DNA from: Haloferax sp. Atlit-12N
Lineage (GTDB): Archaea; Halobacteriota; Halobacteria; Halobacteriales; Haloferacaceae
Length of the DNA stretch: 64,000 nt
Assembly (NCBI RefSeq): GCF_003383095.1
Contig: NZ_PSYW01000001.1
Location: 496,001 to 560,000 of the forward strand
Reading direction: 5' to 3'
A program made the translations under genes and the position numbers. Shown here one piece after another: positions 35,472 through 44,387 of this stretch. The stretch's first letter is position 1, and each line of letters opens with the position of its first letter. Under the pieces are notes generated by a model. The model had not been told where the DNA came from and did no database searches. It was given only the letters and a program-made list of their open reading frames with translations.

Positions 35472-37533
35472 CGGCCGCCACCCCCGACTCGACCGTCACG
35501 CGGACGGCGCTGTGTTTGTACTCCGGTATCTTCGCGGTCGGGTCCAGCGCGTCGCCGGTCAATCGGTTCACGAGCGGCTCCGCGTAGTGGAACGTGGCGA
35601 AGACGGTCCCGCGGCGGACGGCGGGCGTCACCTCGGCCGCGACCGCGATTTCGCCGCGGTCGTTTTCCACGCGGACGGTCGCACCGTCTTCGATGCCGCG
35701 GGCAGCGGCGTCGTCCGGGTGAATTTGCAGGCTGTCCTCGCCGCGCATCCGCATCAGCACGCCCGACCGACGGGTGAGCGCGCCGCTGTTGAAGTGCTGG
35801 AGGACCCGCCCCGTCACGAGGACGAGTTCGCCGTCGGCGACGTGGTCAGCCGGGTCGACGTGTTCGACAACCCGGAACGGAGCGGTCTTCGACCCCGATG
35901 CGAACGTGTCGGCGTGAAGAATTGCCGTCTCCTCGGTCGCGCCCTCCGGGAAGGGCCAGCGCTGGCTCTCCGTGCCGATGCCGTCGTACGACATGCCGGC
36001 GTAGATAGGCGTCACCCGCCGGAGTTCGTCGAAGACGCCCTCGGGTGTCGCGGGCGCGTCGAGGCCGGCCACGCGGGCGGCGAACTCCCGGAGGATGTCG
36101 AGGTCGGCGCGGGCGTCGCCCGGCGGCGCGACGTTCCGGTTCATGCGGATGACCTGTCGGTCGGTGTTCGTCACCGTCCCCGACTTCTCGGCCCAGACGC
36201 TCCCGGGAAGCACCACGTCCGCGAATTCGACCGTCTCGGTCGGGAACACGTCGTGGACGACACAGAAGTCGAGCGCCTCGAACGCCTCGCGGACGCGGTT
36301 CGCGTTCGGCTCCGTCACGGCGGGGTTCTCGCCGAAGACGTAGGCCGCCCGCACCTCGTCGCCGAAGCGGTGGGTCGCTTCGACCTCCGTGAGCCCCGGG
36401 AGAGCGGGCGGTTCGAACCCCCACACGTCGGAAACGGCGGCGCGGGCCTCGTCGTCGGTGACGGGTCGATACCCCGGTAAGACGTTCGGGAGCGCGCCCA
36501 CGTCGCCCGCGCCCTGCACGTTGTTCTGCCCGCGGAGCGGGTTGACGCCGGTCCCCGCCTTCCCGACGTTGCCGGTCAGGAGCGGGAGGTTGATGAGCGC
36601 CTGCACGTTGTCGGTGCCGTAGTGGTGTTGGCTCATCCCCATCCCGGTGAAGATGGCCGCGCGGCCGGCCTCGCCGTAGGCTCTCGCGGCGGCGCGGAGG
36701 TCAGCGGGGTCGACGCCGGCGCGCTCGGCTTCCGCGTCGATGTCGAGCCCCGAGAGGTGCTCGCGGAGCGCCTCGAACCCCGTGGTCCGCTCGGCGACGA
36801 ACACCTCGTCGACCAGTCCCTCCTCGACGACGACGGCGGCCATCGCGTTGAGAAGCGGGATGTCGAAGCCCGGTTCGACCGGGAGGTGGATGTCCGCCGC
36901 CTTCGTCGTCTGGTTCTCGCGGGGGTCGACGTGAATCATCGTCGTCCCCGACTTGAGCGCCGGGAGCAGATACGACCGGAAGATGACCGGATGCTGTTCG
37001 GCGGGGTTCGCGCCGGTCACGAGGAACACGTCGGCCTCCCCGAGGTCCGAAAGCGAGTTCGTCATCGCCCCCGCGCCGAAGCGGTCGCCCATCGCCGCCA
37101 CCGTCGAGGCGTGACAGAGCCGCGCGCAGTTGTCGACGTTGTTCGTCCCGAGCGCCCGCGCCGTCTTCTGGAGCAGGTAGTTCTCCTCGTTCGTGCAGTT
37201 CGACGACGAGAAGAAGAACGCGGCGTCCGGCCCGTGGTCGGCGACGATTCGGGAGAACTCGCGTTCGATGCGGTCGAACGCCTCGTCCCACGTCGCCTCG
37301 ACGAGCCGACCGTTCACTCGCACCAGCGGGGTGGTCAGTCGCTCGTCGTGTTCGACCACGTCCCACGCCGCGGCCCCCTTGGGACAGAGTTCGCCCCGCG
37401 TGTTGACCGGGCCGTTCCACCCGACTGCGCTCCCGCGGTCGGCGTCGTAGCGGATGCCACAGCCGACGCCGCAGTACGGACAGACGCTCTCGCTCGATGC
37501 CGCTACCCGCTCAGGCACGCTGACACACCACAC
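35464..37533 (-). CDS. fdhA: Formate-dehydrogenase-like molybdopterin oxidoreductase, catalytic subunit
   Basis: A 689-residue enzyme of the DMSO-reductase family. The 4Fe-4S site is CPYCGVGCGIR plus CPKG. The molybdenum ligand position matches the cysteine in CARLCHASTVAAMG, so it is a Cys (not selenocysteine) form; the following His matches formate dehydrogenase. RGQNNVQGAGDVGALP, AEKSGTVTNTDRQV and the molybdopterin C-terminal domain (about 565-680) complete it. No beta or gamma subunit is adjacent. The start is one of two GTG codons (37533 or 37518). It is divergent from the cation ATPase across about 70 bases. Confidence 0.9.
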   Translation of the reverse strand: MWCVSVPERVAASSESVCPYCGVGCGIRYDADRGSAVGWNGPVNTRGELCPKGAAAWDVVEHDERLTTPLVRVNGRLVEATWDEAFDRIEREFSRIVADHGPDAAFFFSSSNCTNEENYLLQKTARALGTNNVDNCARLCHASTVAAMGDRFGAGAMTNSLSDLGEADVFLVTGANPAEQHPVIFRSYLLPALKSGTTMIHVDPRENQTTKAADIHLPVEPGFDIPLLNAMAAVVVEEGLVDEVFVAERTTGFEALREHLSGLDIDAEAERAGVDPADLRAAARAYGEAGRAAIFTGMGMSQHHYGTDNVQALINLPLLTGNVGKAGTGVNPLRGQNNVQGAGDVGALPNVLPGYRPVTDDEARAAVSDVWGFEPPALPGLTEVEATHRFGDEVRAAYVFGENPAVTEPNANRVREAFEALDFCVVHDVFPTETVEFADVVLPGSVWAEKSGTVTNTDRQVIRMNRNVAPPGDARADLDILREFAARVAGLDAPATPEGVFDELRRVTPIYAGMSYDGIGTESQRWPFPEGATEETAILHADTFASGSKTAPFRVVEHVDPADHVADGELVLVTGRVLQHFNSGALTRRSGVLMRMRGEDSLQIHPDDAAARGIEDGATVRVENDRGEIAVAAEVTPAVRRGTVFATFHYAEPLVNRLTGDALDPTAKIPEYKHSAVRVTVESGVAADD

Positions 37534-37601
37534 ACATAGTCGAACGTGTGACCCGAACGATATTCATCGTACCGCCGGCTGCGGCGGCGTGAAAATCGCC
37601 G

Positions 37602-40457
37602 GTGGACATACGTCCGCTCGTGTCGTTCAGTCGAACTGTGCACGAGCAGGTAACCGCCCATCGAGAGGTCGAGGACGCGAGCGGACGCGAGGACGTCCCG
37701 TGGCACGCGCTCGACTCCGACGCGGCGCTGGAGCGACTCGGGTCGAGCCGCGACGGCCTCGACGGCGACGATGCGGCCCGCCGGCTCGCCGAGGTGGGGC
37801 CGAACGAACTCGCCGACGAAGACGGCGTCTCGCCGCTTTCGCTCCTCGTCTCGCAGTTCACCGGGCCGCTCATCCTGCTGCTTTTCTTCGCCGCCGGCCT
37901 CTCGCTCGCCGTCGGCCTCCTGCCCGGCCGCGACCCGGGCTACACCGACGCCGCGCTCATCCTGCTCATCCTACTCGGAAACGGCCTGTTCGGCTTCGTG
38001 CAGGACTACCGGGCCGAGCAGGCGCTCGCGGCGCTCCGGGAGATGGCGACGCCGGACGCGACGGTTCGCCGCGGCGGCTCGATTCGGGCCGTCCCCGCGA
38101 CCGAGGTCGTCCCGGGCGACGTGGTCGTCCTCGAAGCGGGCGACGCCGTCCCCGCCGACGCCCGTATTCTCACGGCGGCCGACTGCCGCGCCGACGAGTC
38201 GACGCTGACCGGCGAGAGCGCCCCGGTGGACAAGGCGGCCGACCCCGTCGAGGCCGACGCGGCGCTGGCCGACCGGGAGAGCGTCCTCCACGCCGGGACC
38301 ACGGTCGTCAGAGGTCGCGCGGAGGCCGTCGTCGTCGCCACCGCGATGGACACCGAACTCGGAGCCATCGCCGACCAACTCGGGCAGGCCCGCCAGCGTG
38401 AGACGCCGTTCGAAATCGAGGTGGACCGCCTCGGCCGCCGAATCGGCGTCGGCATCGTCGCGCTCATCCTGCTCATCGCGGCGGTTCAGTTGTTCCTCAC
38501 CGCGACCGACCCGGTCGTCGTCCTCCTCGTCGCCGTCACGCTCGCCGTCGCGGCCGTCCCCGAGGGACTCCCGGCGGTCGTCACGCTCACCCTCGCGCTC
38601 GGGTCGCGGACGCTCATGGAGCGCAACGCGCTCGTCCGCAACCTCGCGGTCGTCGAGAGCCTCGGCGCGGTCGACTACATCGTCACCGACAAGACGGGGA
38701 CGCTGACCGAAAACCGTATGACCGTCACCCACGCGTGGCTCCCCGACGACCGGACGGTCGAACTGGACGGTGGTTCGGCGTCGTCTGGGACGGCCGCCGA
38801 AGACGGCGGCGCGTCGGCCGCGACCGACGCAGCGGCTGCGGCCGACTCGGCATCCGCGGCCGTCCCGGGTCCGAACCCCGAGTTGGACCCATCGCTCGCG
38901 GCGCTCCTGTCCTGCGGGGCTCGCTGTAACGACACCAAGGAACTCGACGACGGGGCCCACCGCGGCGACCCCACCGAAGTCGCGCTCGTGAACGCCGCCG
39001 CCGGCGCGGGCCTCGACGGCTCGCGCGACCCCGACGACAGGCTCCGCGAAGTCCCCTTCACCTCCGAGCGAAAGCGCATGTCGGTCGTCGTGGACGCGTT
39101 CGACGCGCCCGGCGACGGCCCCGTCGCGCTCGTGAAGGGCGCGCCCGAGGAAATCGTCGCGCGGTGCGACCGCGTCCTCGTCGACGGGGAAATCGAGTCC
39201 CTCACCGACGAGCGCCGCGAGCGCGTCGAAGCGACCGTGACCGCCTTCGCCGACGACGCGCTCCGCGTGCTCGGATTCGCGTACGCCTCCGAGGCGGACC
39301 CCGACGCCGACGACGAGACGCTCGAATCGGGACTGGTCTTCCTTGGATTACAGGGCATGACCGACCCGGCGCGCGAGGGCGTCGCCGAGGCGGTCGCCGA
39401 CTGCCGCGACGCCGGCGTACAGGTGACGATGGCGACCGGAGACACCCCGCGGACGGCCCGCGCCATCGCCCGTGAGGTCGGCATCGACGCCGACTCGGTC
39501 GTTACGGGCACCGAGGTGGCCGCCATGGACGACGAGGAACTCGGCCAGGTCGTCAAGGAGACCAACGTCTTCGCCCGTGTCGCGCCCGAGCACAAGGTCC
39601 GCATCCTCCGGGCGCTCCAGGACGCGGGCTACACGGTGGCGATGACCGGCGACGGCGTCAACGACGCGCCGGCGCTCGGTAATGCCGACGTGGGCATCGC
39701 CATGGGCGACCGCGGGACGCAGGTCGCACAGGGCGCGTCGGACGTGGTGCTCCGCGACGACAACTTCGTCACCATCCGCGACGCCATCGCGGAGGGCCGC
39801 GGCATCTTCGACAACATCCGCAAGTTCGTCAACTACCTGCTGTCGGCGAACGCCGGCGAGGTGTTCGTCGTCTTCCTCGGGACGCTCCTCGGCGCGGCGC
39901 TGTTCCCCGCGGTGTTCGCGTCCGAGTCGGCGCTCGTCATCACGCCCGTCGCGCTCCTGTGGCTCAACCTCGTCACCGACGGCTTCCCCGCGCTCGCGCT
40001 CGGCGCGGACCCCAAGTCGAACGACGTGATGCGCAGGCCGCCGCGACCCCGCGACGAGGGTGTCCTCGACCGCCGGACCGTCGCTTCGATTCTCGGTATC
40101 GGCGTCGCGCTCACGGGGGCCGGACTCGGCGTGTTCTTCTACGCGCTGTCTCGCTCCGGCGACCTCGTCGTCGCCCAGACGGTGCTGTTTACCTTCCTCG
40201 TCACCGCCGAGTTGGTCCGCACGCAGTCGGTTCGGCTCCGCTACCGGCTGTCGCCGCTTTCGAACCCGTGGCTCCTCGGCGCGGTCGGCCTGTCGCTCGC
40301 GCTCCACCTCGTGTTGCTCTACACGCCGGTCGCGGACCTCTTCGGCGTCGTCCCGCTGGGCCTCACGGAGTGGGGCTGGGTCGCGGGCGCGTTCGTCCCG
40401 TTCCTCGCCGCGAACCTGTGTCTGGTGTGGCTCAACGACCGGCTGTTCGACTCGTGA
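37602..40457 (+). CDS. P2-type cation-transporting ATPase
   Basis: A 951-residue P-type ATPase with ten helices and an N-terminal cation-ATPase domain (about 35-105). Motifs are complete: TGESAPVDK, VAAVPEGLPAVVTL in M4, phosphorylation site DKTGTLTENRMTV, KGAPEEI, and hinge GDGVNDAPAL. The PEGLP helix places it in the type II group (Ca2+, Na+ or H+ pumps); the ion is not decided. A 40-residue Ala/Gly/Ser insert after the phosphorylation site (about 385-425) is low-complexity. The start is uncertain: GTG 37602, or later GTG codons near 37620 or 37635. Confidence 0.92.
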   Translation: MDIRPLVSFSRTVHEQVTAHREVEDASGREDVPWHALDSDAALERLGSSRDGLDGDDAARRLAEVGPNELADEDGVSPLSLLVSQFTGPLILLLFFAAGLSLAVGLLPGRDPGYTDAALILLILLGNGLFGFVQDYRAEQALAALREMATPDATVRRGGSIRAVPATEVVPGDVVVLEAGDAVPADARILTAADCRADESTLTGESAPVDKAADPVEADAALADRESVLHAGTTVVRGRAEAVVVATAMDTELGAIADQLGQARQRETPFEIEVDRLGRRIGVGIVALILLIAAVQLFLTATDPVVVLLVAVTLAVAAVPEGLPAVVTLTLALGSRTLMERNALVRNLAVVESLGAVDYIVTDKTGTLTENRMTVTHAWLPDDRTVELDGGSASSGTAAEDGGASAATDAAAAADSASAAVPGPNPELDPSLAALLSCGARCNDTKELDDGAHRGDPTEVALVNAAAGAGLDGSRDPDDRLREVPFTSERKRMSVVVDAFDAPGDGPVALVKGAPEEIVARCDRVLVDGEIESLTDERRERVEATVTAFADDALRVLGFAYASEADPDADDETLESGLVFLGLQGMTDPAREGVAEAVADCRDAGVQVTMATGDTPRTARAIAREVGIDADSVVTGTEVAAMDDEELGQVVKETNVFARVAPEHKVRILRALQDAGYTVAMTGDGVNDAPALGNADVGIAMGDRGTQVAQGASDVVLRDDNFVTIRDAIAEGRGIFDNIRKFVNYLLSANAGEVFVVFLGTLLGAALFPAVFASESALVITPVALLWLNLVTDGFPALALGADPKSNDVMRRPPRPRDEGVLDRRTVASILGIGVALTGAGLGVFFYALSRSGDLVVAQTVLFTFLVTAELVRTQSVRLRYRLSPLSNPWLLGAVGLSLALHLVLLYTPVADLFGVVPLGLTEWGWVAGAFVPFLAANLCLVWLNDRLFDS

Positions 40458-41148
40458 GCGACCCGAGCGCGCCCATGAGTCGGTCGCGGTAGAGGTAGCC
40501 GAGGACCGACGCCGCGAGCAACGCGCCGACGAAGACCGCGGTGAGTTCGGCGTTTCCGTCGGCGGCGGCCGCGCCCGCGAGGTTCACGAGCAGGAAGCCG
40601 GGGAGCCGACCCACCGCCGCGACGAGAACGACCCTGCGAACCGGGATATCGGTGAGGCCGGCGGCGAAGCAGATGGCGTCGTCCGGGAGGCCCGGAACCA
40701 GAAACACGAGAAAGAGGACGGCCAAACCGTGGGTCTCCATCGCGTCGTCGAACACCGAGAGTGCGTCGGCGGTGACGACGCGCTCGACGTACGGACGGCC
40801 GAGCGCCCGCGCGAGACCCACCGCGAGCGCCGTGCCGAGGACGATGCCGACCATGCTGTAGACCGTTCCCCAGAGCGCGCCGAACAGGTAGCCGCTCGCG
40901 AACCCGAGCGCCTGTCCGGGGATGGGTGCGACGAGGACCTGCGCGATTTGCACGCCGACGAACGCGAGGGGTGCGAGCGCGCCGAACCCGAGGAGCCACG
41001 TCCGCAGCGCCGTCGGATTGGCGAGAAACGGGAAGTGGTCGACGAGCGTCGTGCCGGCGAGCGCGACGACGGCGACGACGACGACGGCGAGTGCGAGCGT
41101 CCGCCACCGGTCGCGCGGCGATTCGAAGAGTTCGGGGACGGATAACAC
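40432..41148 (-). CDS. TVP38/TMEM64 (DedA-superfamily) membrane protein
   Basis: A 238-residue polytopic protein with about six helices. The family core is LVAPIPGQALGFASGYLFG and FLVPGLPDDAICFAAGLTD, with re-entrant-loop Pro/Gly residues. Relatives are lipid scramblase-like or cation transport proteins. The GTG at 41148 is used; a TTG lies nine bases further up. It converges on the cation ATPase gene and their 3' ends overlap by 26 bases. Confidence 0.88.
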   Translation of the reverse strand: MLSVPELFESPRDRWRTLALAVVVVAVVALAGTTLVDHFPFLANPTALRTWLLGFGALAPLAFVGVQIAQVLVAPIPGQALGFASGYLFGALWGTVYSMVGIVLGTALAVGLARALGRPYVERVVTADALSVFDDAMETHGLAVLFLVFLVPGLPDDAICFAAGLTDIPVRRVVLVAAVGRLPGFLLVNLAGAAAADGNAELTAVFVGALLAASVLGYLYRDRLMGALGSLTSRTAGR

Positions 41149-41223
41149 GGGTGACAACTCACACGCCGCGGGGAAAAGCCCGGCGCGGGAGCGTTTTTGT
41201 GCCGAGACGACGTACTAATAATC

Positions 41224-41667
41224 ATGATGGATGCGATTCTCGTCGCCGTCGACGGCTCGCCGCTGTCGAAGCGAGCGTTCGAACAGGCCCTCGCGCACGC
41301 CGACTCGACGGTCGTAGCCCTACACGTCATCGACCCGACGGACCCCGGCTACAGCGCACCGCTCGACGTGGACATCAGCACGGAACCACTCCACGGCTCC
41401 GAGGAGTGGTACGAACGCGCCGACGAACTCGCAGAGGATATCTTCGACGAACTCGCGGCGCTGGCCGACGGGAGCGGCGTGGAACTCCGAACCGAGACCC
41501 ACCGTGGAGACCCCGCGCGGACCATCGTCGAATTCGCGCGCCGGGAGGGCGTCGACGCCGTCTACCTCGGCGGTCACGGCCGCACCGGCGAGACGGACCT
41601 GCTGTTCGGGAGCGTCGCCGAGTTGGTCGCCGGACGCGCGCCGATGAGCGTGATGGTCGTCCGCTGA
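41224..41667 (+). CDS. Universal stress protein (UspA family)
   Basis: A 147-residue Usp domain starting MMDAILVAVDGSPLSKRAFE. The ATP-binding loop is GHGRTGETDLLFGSVAELV. An insertion with ISTEPLHGSEEWYERADELA is typical of haloarchaeal forms. The start could be either of two adjacent ATGs (41224, 41227). It is convergent with the next Usp gene. Confidence 0.9.
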   Translation: MMDAILVAVDGSPLSKRAFEQALAHADSTVVALHVIDPTDPGYSAPLDVDISTEPLHGSEEWYERADELAEDIFDELAALADGSGVELRTETHRGDPARTIVEFARREGVDAVYLGGHGRTGETDLLFGSVAELVAGRAPMSVMVVR

Positions 41668-41708
41668 GAGCGTGATGGCGGCTCGCTAGTCGGTCGTCCC
41701 CGCGTCGG

Positions 41709-42137
41709 TCACTCGTCGTCGTCAGCCGGCGGCACGCACAGCACCGGCACATCCGAGAGTCTGACGACTCGCTCAGCGACGCTTCCGAGCAGGTATCGCT
41801 CCAGTCCGCTCGTCCCGTGGGTGCCCATCACCACGAGGTCGATGTCGCGTTCCTCGCCGTAGTCGATGATAGTCTCGTGCGGTAGGCCGACCCGAATCTC
41901 CGTCTCGACGGGGACGTCGCGGTCGGCCGCGCGGTCAGCGACGACACCGACCGCTGCCTCCCCGCGCGTCTGGGAATCGCCGTCATCGACGGGTGCGTCA
42001 GCGTGGCCGGTTCGAACGTCGACGACGTAGAGGACGTGGAGCGAGGCCCCGTAGGTCGCCGCGAGGTCGACCGCGTAGTCGGCGGCGCGGACCGCGTGGT
42101 CACTGCCGTCGGTGGGGACGAGGATGTGGTCGAACAT
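41709..42137 (-). CDS. Universal stress protein (UspA family)
   Basis: A 142-residue Usp domain starting MFDHILVPTDGSDHAVRAAD with the loop GTHGTSGLERYLLGSVAERV intact, so ATP-binding type. A minus-strand TTTTATTCG box near 42158-42166 lies 21-29 bases upstream of the ATG. The 200 bases on to the next gene hold no other coding sequence. Confidence 0.92.
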   Translation of the reverse strand: MFDHILVPTDGSDHAVRAADYAVDLAATYGASLHVLYVVDVRTGHADAPVDDGDSQTRGEAAVGVVADRAADRDVPVETEIRVGLPHETIIDYGEERDIDLVVMGTHGTSGLERYLLGSVAERVVRLSDVPVLCVPPADDDE

Positions 42138-42338
42138 GCCCTCACAGACGCGCGCCGAGCGAATAAAACCGAACCCGGCCGCGTCGTCCGGACGCCCCCG
42201 ACCGCGCCGTCCAGACTCCCACGCCCTCGGAGTCGACCGCCCCACGCGTCGCCCGCGCGTTTCCGATTCCCGGTCGGCGGGAAGGATGAGTTCGGCTTAT
42301 TCTCCCCCCGAGCGTATCTGTTACCGGTGGTGAGGAGT

Positions 42339-42809
42339 ATGCAGACCGACGGTGAACGGCGGGTAGAACTGTGGATTCGCCCGATTCGGGACGGCCTCGG
42401 GGAAGAACACCAGACGCTAGTCGTTCGACTCGAACGACTCGCTGACGAGGGGCTCGTCGACGACGTGTGCGTCCGGACGTGGGGTCGCGAGGTTGACGTG
42501 GAGTCCGACACCGCACCGACGAAACGAGACGCAATCGTCCGCGAGCGACTCGCCGAGTGTCGACTGTGGGCGCGAACGGAAGGGGTCGCGCTCCCGACGC
42601 TCGACGAGCACGCGACGGTCGGGTCGGGACGGATGGGTCCCGAACACGACGCGGTCGTCCTTCCGCCGACGCTGGGCATCGTCTTCCGCGACGACGAAAT
42701 CGAGGACGTCTATCCGCACGAGCGAGACGATGGGACTCGAACGCTCGCCGACTGGGTCGAGACCGCCGAGTCGTTCCTCGGTATCGACCGCGACCACGTC
42801 GAGGTGTAA
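42339..42809 (+). CDS. HTH_63-like haloarchaeal helix-turn-helix protein
   Basis: A 156-residue protein starting MQTDGERRVELWIRPIRDG. The N-terminal layout (RRVELWIR, then EHQTLVVRLERLADEGLVDD and VRTWGREV) and the C-terminal segment VLPPTLGIVFRDDEIEDVYP match a haloarchaeal family annotated as an HTH domain, recalled from memory. A regulatory role is likely but targets are unknown. ATG 42339 is chosen, with in-frame GTG codons a few bases upstream. Confidence 0.75.
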   Translation: MQTDGERRVELWIRPIRDGLGEEHQTLVVRLERLADEGLVDDVCVRTWGREVDVESDTAPTKRDAIVRERLAECRLWARTEGVALPTLDEHATVGSGRMGPEHDAVVLPPTLGIVFRDDEIEDVYPHERDDGTRTLADWVETAESFLGIDRDHVEV

Positions 42810-43164
42810 GCGGAGACGAGTCGCCGACTCGTGGCTGCGAAAAGAACGCCACCCGGTCGAAACCACCCGGTCGAAACGGTCAATTTTCGAACGATGAGTT
42901 CCGCGAGAAACGTCGCCACCGACAGACGCGGTTTCGGCGGCATAGGCGCGAGTTACTCGTCCCGAGACTGGGGTCAGAAAGTGGGCCCCGGGCAAGGCCC
43001 AACTGTGTCAGAGGCACCCCACTCGAACGACGGCTATCGTCGAGAGTGTGGGCGAATTATCGTTTCCTCGCCAGACATCTATACGTGGTCCCTGATGTAT
43101 CAGGGTCGTATATACGTTCGCGGCGAAGCGTCACCCTTACTCGGAGCCGTGTAGTGGTGGAGAT
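42810..43164. other. Intergenic region with tandem repeat and palindromic promoter
   Basis: No convincing gene. It holds a 14-base direct tandem repeat (42850-42863, 42864-42877; unit CCACCCGGTCGAAA), a GC-rich stretch, and near its right end a palindrome followed by a TATA box that should drive trm5. An ORF at 42831-43154 is basic and lacks halophilic composition, so it is not called. Confidence 0.5.
43090..43116 (+). promoter_or_regulatory. trm5 promoter: palindrome plus TATA box
   Basis: CCCTGAT-GT-ATCAGGG (43090-43105) is a perfect seven-base-arm palindrome lying one base before CGTATATACG (43107-43116), itself a palindromic TATA element. The ATG of trm5 is about 50 bases further, so this mRNA should have a short leader; GGAGAT sits just before the ATG. 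The palindrome is placed where a regulator would touch the BRE/TATA. Confidence 0.5.
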
Positions 43165-44151
43165 ATGAACGTCCCCTGCGTCCGCGTGCCCCGCGAGTCC
43201 GGCGAGGCGGCGCGCCGGCGCCTCGCCGACGCCGGCCTGCTCGACCACGACCACGAGATTACCGTCGCCGAGGGGACCCTCTACATCCCCGTCATCGATG
43301 CCGACGCCGTCCCCGACGACTTGGCTGTCGTCGACTTCGAACCCCCTACCCGCGAGACGCAGACCACGCCCGCCGACCTACTCGGCTTCGAACCCTCCTA
43401 CGAGCGCCTCGGCGACATCGTCATCCTCGACGAGGACGACCCCGACCGCGCCCGCGACATCGCCGACGCCATCGTCGCCTCGGACCTCAAGGCCGAGACG
43501 GTCGTCAACCGCGCCTCGAAGGTCAAAGGCGAACTCCGCATCCGCGACTGGGACGTGCTCGTCGGCGACTCGACCGAGACGGTCCACCGCGAGTACGGCC
43601 ACGAGTTCCGCCTCGACATCGGCGCGGTCTACTTCTCCCCACGCCTCGCGACCGAGCGCCACCGCGTCGTCGAGGCGGTTCGCGAGGGCGAGCACGTGTT
43701 CGACATGTTCGCCGGCGTGGGCCCCTTCGCCGTCCCGGCCGCCGCCGCGGGCGCGGAGGTCGTCGCCTGCGACCTCAACGAGGCGGCCGTCGAGTACCTC
43801 CGCGAGAACGCCGAGCGGAACGACGTGACCGACCGAATCACCGCGATTCACGGCGACGTGCGCGAGGTCGCCGCCGACTACGAAGGCTGGGCCGACCGGC
43901 TCATCATGAATCTCCCGCACAGCGCCAGCGACTTCCTCGATACGGCGGTCCGCCTCGCGAGCGACGAGTGCGTGATTCACCTCTACGATATCCAACACGA
44001 GGACGACCCGTTCGGACCGGGACTCGCCGCCGTCCGCGCCGCCGCCGAACCGACCTACGAGGTCGAAGTCGTGAACGAGCACGTCGTCCGGTCGTACGCC
44101 CCCCACGAGTACAACGTCTGTCTCGACGTTCGCCTGACGAAGCGGGCGTGA
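43165..44151 (+). CDS. trm5: tRNA (guanine-N1)-methyltransferase, Trm5 family
   Basis: A 328-residue class I SAM methyltransferase that makes m1G37 in tRNA, protecting the reading frame. The N-terminal domains (about 1-150) with FEPSYERLGDIVILDEDD match archaeal Trm5. The SAM motif is FDMFAGVGPFAVPAAAAGAE followed by CDLNEAAVEYLRENAERN, and the catalytic NPPY-like motif is MNLPHSA. It is the last core gene before tRNA-Thr. Confidence 0.93.
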   Translation: MNVPCVRVPRESGEAARRRLADAGLLDHDHEITVAEGTLYIPVIDADAVPDDLAVVDFEPPTRETQTTPADLLGFEPSYERLGDIVILDEDDPDRARDIADAIVASDLKAETVVNRASKVKGELRIRDWDVLVGDSTETVHREYGHEFRLDIGAVYFSPRLATERHRVVEAVREGEHVFDMFAGVGPFAVPAAAAGAEVVACDLNEAAVEYLRENAERNDVTDRITAIHGDVREVAADYEGWADRLIMNLPHSASDFLDTAVRLASDECVIHLYDIQHEDDPFGPGLAAVRAAAEPTYEVEVVNEHVVRSYAPHEYNVCLDVRLTKRA

Positions 44152-44194
44152 TAGGGCTGGTGCCGAACGGCAGACACCGGGTTGATTCGCAAGT

Positions 44195-44204
44195 CTTAAT
44201 TACG
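44195..44204 (+). promoter_or_regulatory. Promoter of tRNA-Thr
   Basis: CTTAATTACG lies 40-49 bases before the mature tRNA 5' end, consistent with a TATA element and a short 5' leader removed by RNase P. Confidence 0.45.
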
Positions 44205-44243
44205 TAACCGGGGTACGGAAGAATGCGTTCGAAAGCCCACCGC

Positions 44244-44316
44244 GCCGGTGTAGCTCAGCTGGCAGAGCGATTCCTTCGTAAGGAATAGGCCGAGGGTTCA
44301 AATCCCTCCACCGGCT
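44244..44316 (+). tRNA. tRNA-Thr (anticodon CGU)
   Basis: Seventy-three bases fold as a complete cloverleaf. The acceptor arms GCCGGTG and CACCGGC pair fully, the anticodon stem ATTCC/GGAAT encloses TTCGTAA with anticodon CGT, and the T arm is GAGGG-TTCAAAT-CCCTC. The discriminator is T, as in archaeal tRNA-Thr. There is no intron and no encoded CCA. The region to its right changes to accessory DNA, so the 3' end is the likely attachment site of an integrated element. Confidence 0.97.
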
Positions 44317-44350
44317 TCTACTGATTCCTTCACCATCCCACAACTCAACC

Positions 44351-44370
44351 CCGGAGACGAAGGTCTCCGG
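44351..44370. repeat. Perfect 8-bp hairpin beside the tRNA
   Basis: CCGGAGAC-GAAG-GTCTCCGG pairs fully around a GAAG loop. It lies 34 bases after the tRNA and 17 bases before the GTG of the 30-aa zinc protein. No T-run follows, so it is not an obvious terminator; it could be an operator, a recombination accessory site or an RNA structure. Confidence 0.65.
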
Positions 44371-44387
44371 TTCGGGGGTGGTCTCGC

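Noticed and set aside
42850-42877. 14-base tandem repeat as a possible CRISPR or array
   Set aside because: Only two abutting copies without spacers; no CRISPR array is visible anywhere in the window.
42831-43154. 107-codon plus-strand frame before trm5
   Set aside because: Basic composition, no homology, and it runs through the trm5 promoter.
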